Source: Sandaracinaceae bacterium
GTDB lineage: Bacteria; Myxococcota_A; Polyangia; Polyangiales; Houyiibacteriaceae
Direction: 5' to 3'
Length of the DNA: 64,000 bases
Assembly (NCBI GenBank): GCA_020633075.1
Contig: JACKEI010000003.1
Span: 566,178-630,177, forward strand
Positions within the stretch are counted from its first letter, which is position 1, and each line of letters begins with the position of its first letter. Below, piece after piece: positions 19,035 to 26,666 of this stretch. The translations under genes and the position numbers were made by a program. The notes beneath the pieces were generated by a model. It searched no databases, had not been told where the DNA came from, and was given only the letters and a program-made list of their open reading frames with translations.

Positions 19035-19796
19035 TCAGGGGATGGGGCTGCCCGGAAGTCGGCGCGGCGCATCACGCCAGCGGCCGCTGGGGATGGGGAC
19101 GGTCCCTACGAGTGTGCCTACGTAAAGGTAGCAGAACGCCCACTGCAGGCCGCGCGCGGTGGTGACGGGTAGCACGACCCGCACGTACTCGGTGGGCGGC
19201 GCCAGGTAGCCTTCGAAGTCCTCGATGGGGTCCAGCTGCGCCAGCAGCGCGGGCATGTCCGAGGACCGATAGAGCTCGCCTTCGACGCGTCCGCTGCCGC
19301 TCACCAAGCCCGGCCACGCGCCCAGGTGGAGCAGGCACCCGGCGACCTCGGCGGGCTCGGGCTGCACGTCGGGCAGCAGCGCGCGGATCGCCCCTTCGCG
19401 CTCCTCGCCGCGCATGAGCGTGCCGTAGACGAACACGGCTCCGGGGAAGTCCGGGGGCTGGGTGGTCGGGGCGGGCACCGTCGTCGTCGCCGCAGTGGTA
19501 GTCGTCTCCGCCGTCGTCGGGGGGGTCAGGAGTACGTCGAGCAGCGTGCCATCGGGCCGGACCGCGCGCGCGCGCAGCGGTCCCGTGGCGTCCGCCAGGG
19601 CGGCGGTGTGTGTGAGCACGCTGTGGCCGTCCAAGCGTCCGGGCAGGGCAGCACCCGGCGCCAACACGAAGCGACCGGGGAGCTCGGCGTCGAGCCGCAG
19701 GTCCGGCACGAAGAGCAGCTCCGGGTCGTCGGCGCGGAGCGCGCCAGGGTCGACCGGGGCGAAGCGTGGCAACTCGCGGGGCTGGGAGCGCGTCAC
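19035..19796 (-). CDS. Gamma-glutamylcyclotransferase-like protein
   Basis: About 253 residues. The C-terminal half begins VFVYGTLMRGEEREG, the YGTL signature of the AIG2/gamma-glutamylcyclotransferase fold, and includes GELYRSSDMPALLAQLDPIEDFEGY, where the Glu/Asp region matches the catalytic acid. The N-terminal half has AELPGRFVLAPGAALPGRLDGH, resembling a second degenerate copy, joined by a Thr-rich linker. The start is uncertain: GTG at 19796 or 19817; longer versions would overlap the divergent gene. Confidence 0.72.
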   Translation of the reverse strand: MTRSQPRELPRFAPVDPGALRADDPELLFVPDLRLDAELPGRFVLAPGAALPGRLDGHSVLTHTAALADATGPLRARAVRPDGTLLDVLLTPPTTAETTTTAATTTVPAPTTQPPDFPGAVFVYGTLMRGEEREGAIRALLPDVQPEPAEVAGCLLHLGAWPGLVSGSGRVEGELYRSSDMPALLAQLDPIEDFEGYLAPPTEYVRVVLPVTTARGLQWAFCYLYVGTLVGTVPIPSGRWRDAPRRLPGSPIP

Positions 19797-19842
19797 GCCG
19801 AGAGGGATAGCACGCACGCCGGGTAGCTGATACGCAGGCGGG

Positions 19843-21516
19843 ATGGACAGCCCCGCCAGCCCCCCCTCCACACCGCCTCCGGCGCGCGGTTGGACGCGGG
19901 GAGTGCTGATCTTCCTGGTGGGAGGGCTGGTGGGCGCCGCGGTCGCCGGGAACGTCGCGCGCACACGCATCCGGCAGGCTGTCGCTCAGGCTCTCGCGGC
20001 GGACCACGGCCCTGCGTCCGCTGCAGAAGGCGAGGCGCCGCCCACGCCCGCGCTGCCGGACCAGCGGCCGACCAGCGCGGAGGTGCCGCTCGCGACGCTC
20101 TCACGTGAGCCCCTGCGCTTCTTGAGCGTGGGGGGCGGAGCGGACCCGCTGTCCACGCAAGTGCAGCTGGAGCAGGACGTCGCGCTGTTCGCGGAGACGG
20201 TCCGAGAGGCGACCGGGGAGGACGGAGCGATCCTCTTCGCGGGCGGTCCGAGCGTGCGCGCGGTGCAGGTCCTGGAATACGACGAACGACCGCCGCGCGC
20301 GGGCGAGACGGACGAGGCGGCGGTGTTGCGGGCGGCCCTGGGGGAGCTCGTGGACCCGCGCCCCGAGCGCGCCGCGCGCTACCGTACTCCAGCGTTGGCG
20401 GCGCAGGGCAGCGCGGACGCCGACGCGTTCTTAGCGCTCCTGGGCCGGCAGCTGCAGCTGCCTGGGGAGCGGCTCGAGGTGTTCGTCGCCAGCCACGGCG
20501 ACGCGGGCGAGACGCCTGCCGACAACTACGTCGCGCTGTGGGGTGACACCTCGTTCGACGCGCGTCAGCTCGCCGCGGCCCTCGCACCGACGAGCTCGCG
20601 GCGCGGCGCGCGGCTGGTGCTGACGGCGTGCTTTGGCGGGGGCTTCGCCGAGCTGGCGTTCGACGGGGCCGACGCGAACGCCGGGCCCACCGCGTCGGAT
20701 GTCTGCGGGCTGTTCGCGACGTCCGCCGACCACGAGTCCAACGGCTGCGACGCCAACCCCGACCGCCAGGCGCAGGAGGGCTACGCGTTGCACCTGCTGC
20801 GCGCGCTGCGCGGGCACGACCGCGACGGGACCGCCGTGGCTGCGATCGATCTGGACGGCGACGGGCAGGTGGGGGTGCTCGAGGCGCACACCTGGGCGCG
20901 CATCGCGTCTCGCTCCATCGACCTGCCTTCCACGACCTCCGAGCGCTTCCTGCGCTCGCTCCCCAGCGTCGACGCCGCCACCAGCCTCGAGCTGGTCGGC
21001 TACCCGACCCCGGAGGAAGACGCCGTCATTCGCGCGCTCGGTGGGGCGCTGGGTATCGCGACGGAGGAAGCGGTGAGCGCGGCCCGGCAAGTCCTCGAGG
21101 TCCAGCTGGAAGGTGTCGCGGGCGTCATCGAAGAGCGCGCTCAGGCAGAAGACGACGCGCTGCGCGAGCTGCTGCTCACGGTGGGGACGCGCTGGCCGGA
21201 GCTGCTCGACCCCTTCCGCCCCGACTTCGACGCGGTGCTGCGCGCGAACATCCGCGAGCTCGGCGCGGTGCTCCGCTCCGAGGTCGCTCGCGCGCACGCG
21301 CAGGCGCGTCGGCAGACCGAGCGCGCGCTGCTCGACGAGGACGGCCTGCGCTTGCGGTGGGTGCAGCTGCTGCGGCTCGAGCGCGCCTTCGAGACGCGCC
21401 GCTTGGCGCGCGTGCTCGCGTCCACGCGATCCAGTGACGACCCGGCGCGGCAGCGCTACGAGGCCTTCCTGGCGTGCGAGCGAGCGCCACTGCGGAGCGC
21501 CACGACCTCACCCTGA
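19843..21516 (+). CDS. Membrane-anchored caspase/legumain-like (clan CD) protein with EF-hand-like loop
   Basis: A 557-residue protein. One N-terminal membrane helix at about 19-37 places the rest in the periplasm. Residues about 90-330 look like a clan CD peptidase: a strand ending in H218 (VFVASHGDAG) and a later strand ending in C263 (LVLTACFGGGFAEL), the spacing and small-residue context of the His/Cys dyad. Next comes DLDGDGQVGVLE (336-347), an EF-hand-type calcium loop. The C-terminal 200 residues are helical and Arg/Glu-rich. I have not proved protease activity; the fold call rests on the two motifs. Confidence 0.62.
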   Translation: MDSPASPPSTPPPARGWTRGVLIFLVGGLVGAAVAGNVARTRIRQAVAQALAADHGPASAAEGEAPPTPALPDQRPTSAEVPLATLSREPLRFLSVGGGADPLSTQVQLEQDVALFAETVREATGEDGAILFAGGPSVRAVQVLEYDERPPRAGETDEAAVLRAALGELVDPRPERAARYRTPALAAQGSADADAFLALLGRQLQLPGERLEVFVASHGDAGETPADNYVALWGDTSFDARQLAAALAPTSSRRGARLVLTACFGGGFAELAFDGADANAGPTASDVCGLFATSADHESNGCDANPDRQAQEGYALHLLRALRGHDRDGTAVAAIDLDGDGQVGVLEAHTWARIASRSIDLPSTTSERFLRSLPSVDAATSLELVGYPTPEEDAVIRALGGALGIATEEAVSAARQVLEVQLEGVAGVIEERAQAEDDALRELLLTVGTRWPELLDPFRPDFDAVLRANIRELGAVLRSEVARAHAQARRQTERALLDEDGLRLRWVQLLRLERAFETRRLARVLASTRSSDDPARQRYEAFLACERAPLRSATTSP

Positions 21517-21554
21517 CCCTTTCCAGCGACCGCCCCGTCGCGTACAATGACCCG

Positions 21555-23618
21555 ATGGATCGCTTTTCGTGTGGGGCGCCGTGGCGCAAGTTGGCGCTCG
21601 TGCTGGGGTTGTGGGCGGGGACCGTCGCGGGCTGCGGAAGCTCGCACGGGCACCCCATGGACATGGGCGTGGTCGACGCCCCTTCCGGGGAGACCAGCCT
21701 CGCAGAGGATGCGGGCCCGCAGCCTCCGGCGGTGCGCGCCGTGTTCTCGCTCCCGCGTGACGGGGCCGCGCACGAGTTCTTCGACCTCCCGTGGCCGAGC
21801 GACGTGCGCCGGAACCCGGACGGCACCATCGACGTCTCCGAGTTCCGCCAGCAGCGCGAGACCGAGATCGTGGAGCGCTACCTGAGCGCGATCGAAGCGG
21901 ACACCCACGGCTACTCCCTCAGCGGCGGCACGTACCTGCGCTTCTCCACCAGCGTAGACACCACCACGCTGCCCGCGACGGGTCTCGCGTCTCAGGCGGC
22001 GGGCGCGTCGGTGTTCCTCATGAACGTCGATCCGGACAGCCCGAACCAGGGGCAGCGGCACCCCGTCAACGTGTCGTACCGCGACGAGGAGACGCGCTAC
22101 TGGCCGCAGCACTGCGTCGCCGTCATGCCCGTGTTCGGCATGCCTCTCGAGTGGAACACCACCTACGCCGTGGTGGTCACTCGTGACGTCACGCCGGCCG
22201 CGGGCGGCACCTACGAGCGTGACCTCGACTTCGAGGCGCTGCTCGGCGACGACACCAGCGACCCTGCGATCGTGGCCGCGCGCGCCATCCACGCGCCAGC
22301 GCTGGCGGCGCTCGCCGACGCGGGCGTCGCGGAAGCCGACATCCTCAGCATGGCGGTGTTCACCACCAGCAACACGTACCAAGAGCTCCTGGCCGCTCGG
22401 GACTTCATCGTGGACGAGTACGAGCTACCGACCGCCGACGCGAACGCGTGGGCGCCGAACGTCTCGGCAGCCACCCACACCGAGGTGCTCGGCCGCTACG
22501 GCCCCTCCCCCATCTTCCAGCGGGGCACCATCCCGTACGAGTTCAAGGAGGACGGCGGCGACTTCGAGATCGTGGACGGCGTCCCCGAGGTGCAGGGGGA
22601 GTTCGACGCGCGCTTCTCGCTCACGCTCCCGCCCGCCAGCGTCCCCATGCCGCCTGGCGGCTTCCCCATCGTGCTCTACGCCCACGGTACGGGCGGCGAC
22701 TACCGCAGCTATACGCGCAACGGAGTGGGCCGCATGCTCGCCGAGCAGGGCATCGCGGTCATGGGTGTGGACCAGATCCACCACGGCGAGCGGCTCCCCA
22801 GCGGGCTCGACCCGGACGTGTTCGTGTTCAACGTCTTCAACCCCCTGTCGCTGCGGGACAACGCGCGACAGTCCGCGCTCGACGTCGTGCAGCAGGCGCG
22901 CCTGATCGCCGGGCTCGCGGTGCCCATCACCGTGACCGGTCGCGCCGAGCCCGTGACCTTCGACGCGAGCAAGATCTACTTCTACGGACACTCTCAGGGC
23001 GGCGTGAACGGGCCGCTCTTCCTCGCCATCGACGACCACGCGCAGGGGGGTGTCCTCAGCGGTGCCGGCGCCGTCTTCGTCATCGCGCTGGTCGACAAGA
23101 CCGAGCCCATCAACATCCCGAACGTCATCGCCTTCGCGCTGGGGCTCCCGGGCGCGGGAATGGACCCCAACGTGCGTGAGCACATGGTCTACGAGCATCC
23201 GCTGCTGTCCCTGCTCCAGACCTGGGTGGACGTGGCGGACACGGCGAGCTACGCGCACCTCATCCACCGCGCGCCGCGGCCTGGCTTCTCGCCCAAGAGC
23301 GTGCTCCAGACCGAGGGCATCAGCGACCCCTTCACGCCCCCGCGCACCATCGAGGCGCTCGCCCTGGCGGCCGGGTTCCCCCAGGTCTCCCCGTACCTCA
23401 CGCGCATCGCCGACCACGAGACCTACGGGCTGCCCTCGGTCGCGGCCTCCGTGACAGGCAACGGCGCCGGAGGGGCGCATACGGTCGGCCTCGTGCAGTA
23501 CGACGGAGGACACTTCGTCGCGACGGACCCGCCGGCCGAGGCCCTCATCACCAACTTCTTCACGTCCTTCGTGGAGAACGGTGTACCCACGCTCAACGCA
23601 GGCTCACCACCTCCCTGA
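21555..23618 (+). CDS. Lipoprotein with alpha/beta-hydrolase (lipase-like) domain
   Basis: A 687-residue protein. Signal peptide and lipobox VAGC within the first 35 residues; start ATG at 21555. Residues about 60-350 are a beta-rich domain resembling the N-terminal domain of bacterial extracellular lipases. The hydrolase core follows: FPIVLYAHGTGGDYRSY (oxyanion region), then the nucleophile elbow YGHSQGG, and a late histidine in QYDGGHFVATDP. Probably an outer-membrane-bound esterase or lipase. It begins 38 bp after the caspase-like gene. Confidence 0.8.
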   Translation: MDRFSCGAPWRKLALVLGLWAGTVAGCGSSHGHPMDMGVVDAPSGETSLAEDAGPQPPAVRAVFSLPRDGAAHEFFDLPWPSDVRRNPDGTIDVSEFRQQRETEIVERYLSAIEADTHGYSLSGGTYLRFSTSVDTTTLPATGLASQAAGASVFLMNVDPDSPNQGQRHPVNVSYRDEETRYWPQHCVAVMPVFGMPLEWNTTYAVVVTRDVTPAAGGTYERDLDFEALLGDDTSDPAIVAARAIHAPALAALADAGVAEADILSMAVFTTSNTYQELLAARDFIVDEYELPTADANAWAPNVSAATHTEVLGRYGPSPIFQRGTIPYEFKEDGGDFEIVDGVPEVQGEFDARFSLTLPPASVPMPPGGFPIVLYAHGTGGDYRSYTRNGVGRMLAEQGIAVMGVDQIHHGERLPSGLDPDVFVFNVFNPLSLRDNARQSALDVVQQARLIAGLAVPITVTGRAEPVTFDASKIYFYGHSQGGVNGPLFLAIDDHAQGGVLSGAGAVFVIALVDKTEPINIPNVIAFALGLPGAGMDPNVREHMVYEHPLLSLLQTWVDVADTASYAHLIHRAPRPGFSPKSVLQTEGISDPFTPPRTIEALALAAGFPQVSPYLTRIADHETYGLPSVAASVTGNGAGGAHTVGLVQYDGGHFVATDPPAEALITNFFTSFVENGVPTLNAGSPPP

Positions 23619-23709
23619 ACATGCATTCAGGTTGCGCCTGGGCGCTCACTGGTCATCCTGTCTCCCAGTGTCTGCTTCCCCCCAACGCCGCGCCGCCGGC
23701 TCGTCTCGT

Positions 23710-24432
23710 GTGGCGCGCGCACCAGCACGCTACCTCTGGGTCGGGGCGCTGGTCCTCGGCCTCGCTGCGGGCGGAGAGCAAGTGGCGGCCGCGCCTCCCC
23801 TCGCGGCCATGCCCGTCAAGCTGGCCCTGCGTCCCTTCGACTTCGCGGAGGAGGCCGCCGTCTCTCCGGTGGAGTTCGGCTTGGTCGCCAGCGGCTTCGG
23901 CTACCGGCGCGCCCGCCTCCGGCGCCGCCGGCAGTTTCACGCGGGGATAGACTTCCGGGCCCGGCTCGGCACGGCGGTCTTGGCCGCCCGGCGCGGCGTC
24001 GTGCTGCACGTCGCGTCCGAAGCCGACCGCCTGCATGGCTTCCTCGGCTACGGCAACGCGGTGGTGCTGCACCACCCGGACACGGACGACTTCTCCCTGT
24101 ACGCGCACCTCTCCGAGGTGCTGGTGAGCCCTGGCGAGGAACTCGAGGCGGGCGAGAAGCTGGGCCGCGTGGGGAACACCAACAACGGGCGCTTTCGCGG
24201 CATGACCTCGCACCTGCACTTCGAGGTGCGGCAGCGCGACAGCGACGGCGCCGAGCCCTTTCCGGGGCCCTATCGCGACAACGCGATCGATCCACTCGCG
24301 TGGTTGGTCGAGCACGGGATGGAGCTGGGTGAGCGGCGCGCGGTCGGGCTGGCTTGCCGCAGCGGGCACGCGGACGAGGAGAGCCCGCTGGCGGTGCTCG
24401 AGGCCTTGGAAGACGCGCTCGAGGTGCCCTAG
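23710..24432 (+). CDS. M23 family metallopeptidase (peptidoglycan endopeptidase)
   Basis: About 240 residues from the GTG at 23710, which gives a clear signal peptide (RYLWVGALVLGLAAGGEQVAAA). LytM-type zinc ligands are present: H77 and D81 in FHAGIDF, H133 in YAHLS and H170 in SHLHFEV. Family role: cleavage of peptide cross-bridges in peptidoglycan, or activation of amidases if degenerate; here all ligands are intact. Alternative GTG starts at 23581 and 23668 are in frame, but the first overlaps the lipoprotein gene. Confidence 0.85.
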   Translation: MARAPARYLWVGALVLGLAAGGEQVAAAPPLAAMPVKLALRPFDFAEEAAVSPVEFGLVASGFGYRRARLRRRRQFHAGIDFRARLGTAVLAARRGVVLHVASEADRLHGFLGYGNAVVLHHPDTDDFSLYAHLSEVLVSPGEELEAGEKLGRVGNTNNGRFRGMTSHLHFEVRQRDSDGAEPFPGPYRDNAIDPLAWLVEHGMELGERRAVGLACRSGHADEESPLAVLEALEDALEVP

Positions 24433-24555
24433 CAGAGCTCCTCCACGCGAGGTGCCGAGGTATGCGCGTCGGCCGCAGGCGGTGTATGGTGCCGCGTCCG
24501 ACCGCCCCGTACGGCGCGCGCGCCGCGGTTCCCCCGGTCGGGTAGAGGAGCCCCG

Positions 24556-25029
24556 GTGAGCGAACGTCCCTTCAAAGTCCTTGGAATCCAGCAGATCGCC
24601 GTGGGCGGCCCCGACAAGTCCGCGCTGCGCAGGCTGTGGGTAGACACGCTCGGGCTCGCGTTGCACGGGAACTTCAAGAGCGAGAAGGAGAACGTGGACG
24701 AGGACATCGCGGTGCTCGGAGCGGGGCCCTTCAAGGTCGAGGTGGATCTGATGCAGCCCATCGATCCGGAGAAGAAGCCGCGCGTGGATCAGCCCGCCTT
24801 GAACCACATCGGGCTCTGGGTGGACGACATCCACGTGGCGGTCGAGTGGCTCGGCGCTCAGGGCATGCGCTTCACGCCGGGCGGTGTGCGCAAGGGCGCG
24901 GCCGGCTACGACGTGTGCTTCATTCACCCGAAGGGCAACGAGGCCCTGCCGCTCAGCGGCGAGGGTGTGCTCATCGAGCTGGTGCAGGCGCCGCCCGAGG
25001 TGGTCGAGGCTTTCTCGAAATTGGCGTAG
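24556..25029 (+). CDS. VOC-family (glyoxalase/methylmalonyl-CoA epimerase-like) protein
   Basis: A 157-residue protein with GTG start and GAGGAG five bases upstream. Two beta-alpha-beta-beta-beta modules: QQIAVGGPDKSALRRLWVDTLGL opens the first, LNHIGLWVDDIHVAVEWLGAQGMRFT the second, ending CFIHPKGN and VLIELVQ with the metal-ligand His and Glu. This is closest to lactoylglutathione lyase or methylmalonyl-CoA epimerase; the substrate is unresolved. Confidence 0.82.
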   Translation: MSERPFKVLGIQQIAVGGPDKSALRRLWVDTLGLALHGNFKSEKENVDEDIAVLGAGPFKVEVDLMQPIDPEKKPRVDQPALNHIGLWVDDIHVAVEWLGAQGMRFTPGGVRKGAAGYDVCFIHPKGNEALPLSGEGVLIELVQAPPEVVEAFSKLA

Positions 25030-26235
25030 ATGTTGCGTAGCCTGCGGCACACCATGCGGAACTCACCGATGCTCGACAATCCCGTGAACGCAGGTTCTCT
25101 CGCGGCGCAGCGCCCCGCCTTCGCGGTCACACAGCGTCGCACCGCGCGTGGCGGAGTGCTGGTGCTGGGTGTGCTGAGCGTGGTGGCGTCGCTCGCCCCC
25201 GCGGCCGCGCGCGCGGACCGCGTGGTGGTGCTCGCGGCGACGGGCCCCACCGACCGTGAGGCGCTGGATGATCTGACCGACGCGGTGGCGGCGGCCGCTC
25301 GCGGACTCGCCCACGACGCCGTGTCGGAGGCGGGCGCGCTCGACGCTCAGACCCACGAGCTGCCCGAGGGGGCCAATGAGCTGCGCGCGGTGGCGGAGCT
25401 CAACAACGCGCTGTGGGTCGTCGTGCCGATCGTGCGTGAGGTCACTGCCGACGGCTATTGGATCACGCTGCGCGTCGGGTACGCGCGAGACACACGCGTC
25501 GAGGAGATCGACGCCGAGGTCCTGACCAGCAACCAGCACGAGCGGCTGATGGCGTTGCTGCGTGCGCTGCTGCGGCCCGAGGGCTTGGGCGACGACGTGG
25601 CTCAGCTGGCCGGTGCGGACCAGAGCGCCCGCGACGCGGCGCAGCGCGCCGAGGAAGAGGCTGCGCGCTTGGCGCAAGAGGCCCTCGAGGCCGAGCAGCA
25701 GGCCGAGCGCGAGCGCCTCGAGGCCGAGGCGCGAGACGCCGAGGGGCGCGCCGCCCAGGAGCGTGCCGACTTCGAGGGGCGCGAGCGCTACGGCGCGGGT
25801 CGCCCCATGCTCTTCGAGGTCGGCCTCGGCGTGCACCCGCTGCTGCGTGCAGGCAGCAGCGGCACAGGCGGAACGCTGGGCACCTTCGAGGCGATCTTCG
25901 GCTACGCGATCGGCGACACGGGTCTCGAGCTGCGCGCGGGGCTGGACGTGATGTTCGGGGCCGCCGGGGGCTTTGCGCTGCACGGTGGGGCGGCCTACCT
26001 GGCGAGCCCCTTCACGGCGCCGTTGCACCTCGGCGCGGCCATCGATCTCGGCTTCTTCCATGGGCTCACAGGGAACCGGGTGCCGTCGTTCATGGTCCGA
26101 GCGGGGGCGCTCGTCGTGTACCACGCCACCACGGCGCTCTACCTCGAGGCGCAGCTGCCCGAGCTCACCGTGCTCAGCGCGAACGGTGGCGCGGTCTCCC
26201 TGGGCGTCTCGGTGCGCGCGGGCACCCGCTTCTAG
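25030..26235 (+). CDS. Secreted protein with coiled coil and probable outer-membrane barrel, function unknown
   Basis: Up to 401 residues. An internal signal sequence (VLVLGVLSVVASLAPAAARA, residues about 44-62) suggests that the real start may be 25054 or 25069 rather than 25030. Residues about 195-260 form an Ala/Glu/Arg heptad coiled coil. The C-terminal 140 residues alternate hydrophobic and polar and end in a beta strand with terminal Phe (VRAGTRF), as in outer-membrane barrels. No catalytic motif. It follows the VOC gene without a gap. Confidence 0.68.
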   Translation: MLRSLRHTMRNSPMLDNPVNAGSLAAQRPAFAVTQRRTARGGVLVLGVLSVVASLAPAAARADRVVVLAATGPTDREALDDLTDAVAAAARGLAHDAVSEAGALDAQTHELPEGANELRAVAELNNALWVVVPIVREVTADGYWITLRVGYARDTRVEEIDAEVLTSNQHERLMALLRALLRPEGLGDDVAQLAGADQSARDAAQRAEEEAARLAQEALEAEQQAERERLEAEARDAEGRAAQERADFEGRERYGAGRPMLFEVGLGVHPLLRAGSSGTGGTLGTFEAIFGYAIGDTGLELRAGLDVMFGAAGGFALHGGAAYLASPFTAPLHLGAAIDLGFFHGLTGNRVPSFMVRAGALVVYHATTALYLEAQLPELTVLSANGGAVSLGVSVRAGTRF

Positions 26236-26295
26236 AGCACGATTCAGCTTCGGCGGAAGCCCTGGCTTGTTCGAAGGCCCGCATGCGGTCGCGAT

Positions 26296-26310
26296 CGGAA
26301 CGCTGTTCCG
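26296..26310. promoter_or_regulatory. Palindrome CGGAAC-GCT-GTTCCG upstream of the riboswitch promoter
   Basis: A perfect 6-3-6 dyad ending nine bases before the predicted -35 box. Possible activator site, or a weak terminator hairpin for the upstream gene. No T-run follows. Confidence 0.3.
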
Positions 26311-26319
26311 CACCTGGGC

Positions 26320-26348
26320 TTGACCAGCGGACCGATTCCTCCCAGAGT
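26320..26348 (+). promoter_or_regulatory. Predicted promoter of the riboswitch transcript
   Basis: TTGACC (26320-26325), 17-base spacer, CAGAGT (26343-26348). The -10 box is poor. A start near 26355 would place the riboswitch about 35 bases into the transcript. Confidence 0.4.
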
Positions 26349-26388
26349 CGGCTCAGCGTTCGGGTCGCGACTGCTCACGCTGGGTGAA

Positions 26389-26583
26389 GGTCGCGCGAGG
26401 TCACCGCGGAGACATGCGGGGGCCGAAGAGGGAAGTCGGTTCAACGCCGACACGGTTCCCGCCACGGTATGCGATCGAACACCACGTCATGGTGCCACTG
26501 CGCGAGCGACTCTCCCTGAGTCGCCGCTCGGGAAGGCGACGGGGGCTAGGGTCGCGAGTCCGGAGACCTGCTCTAGCGCGACC
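26389..26583 (+). promoter_or_regulatory. Cobalamin (B12) riboswitch
   Basis: All conserved blocks appear in order: GGGAA (26430), CGGTTCAACGCCG, CCCGCCACGGT (26458-26468), GGTGCCACTG (about 26491-26500), CGGGAAGG (about 26529-26536) and the B12 box AGTCCGGAGACCTGC (26557-26571). A perfect 8-bp closing helix pairs 26389-26396 with 26576-26583 (GGTCGCGC/GCGCGACC). Known function of the family: binding adenosyl- or other cobalamins and switching off B12 uptake or synthesis genes. Here it precedes a TonB-dependent receptor gene, so import is probably turned off when B12 is plentiful. Confidence 0.93.
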
Positions 26584-26594
26584 CTCTGCTGCGG

Positions 26595-26647
26595 GACACA
26601 GCTTCTGAGGGCCACGCGCAGAGCCGCGTCGCCTTTTCAGCTGTGTC
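26595..26647 (+). promoter_or_regulatory. Possible expression-platform stem of the B12 riboswitch
   Basis: GACACAGCT (26595-26603) pairs perfectly with AGCTGTGTC (26639-26647), 20 bases before the receptor ATG. There is no T-run after the stem, so control may act at translation rather than by termination. Confidence 0.35.
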
Positions 26648-26666
26648 GTCCGCACGGGATCCCCCG

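Larger units (their letters stand above)
26236..26666. other. Regulatory leader region: promoter, dyad, cobalamin riboswitch and expression platform
   Basis: About 430 bp without a protein gene. It holds a palindrome (CGGAAC-GCT-GTTCCG, 26296-26310), a sigma70-like promoter (26320-26348), a cobalamin riboswitch (26389-26583) and a downstream stem (26595-26647) before the receptor start. Each is listed separately. Confidence 0.8.

Noticed and set aside
26296..26310. Palindrome read as a LexA box
   Set aside because: The known CGAAC-N4-GTTCG type needs four central bases; this one has three and a different edge.
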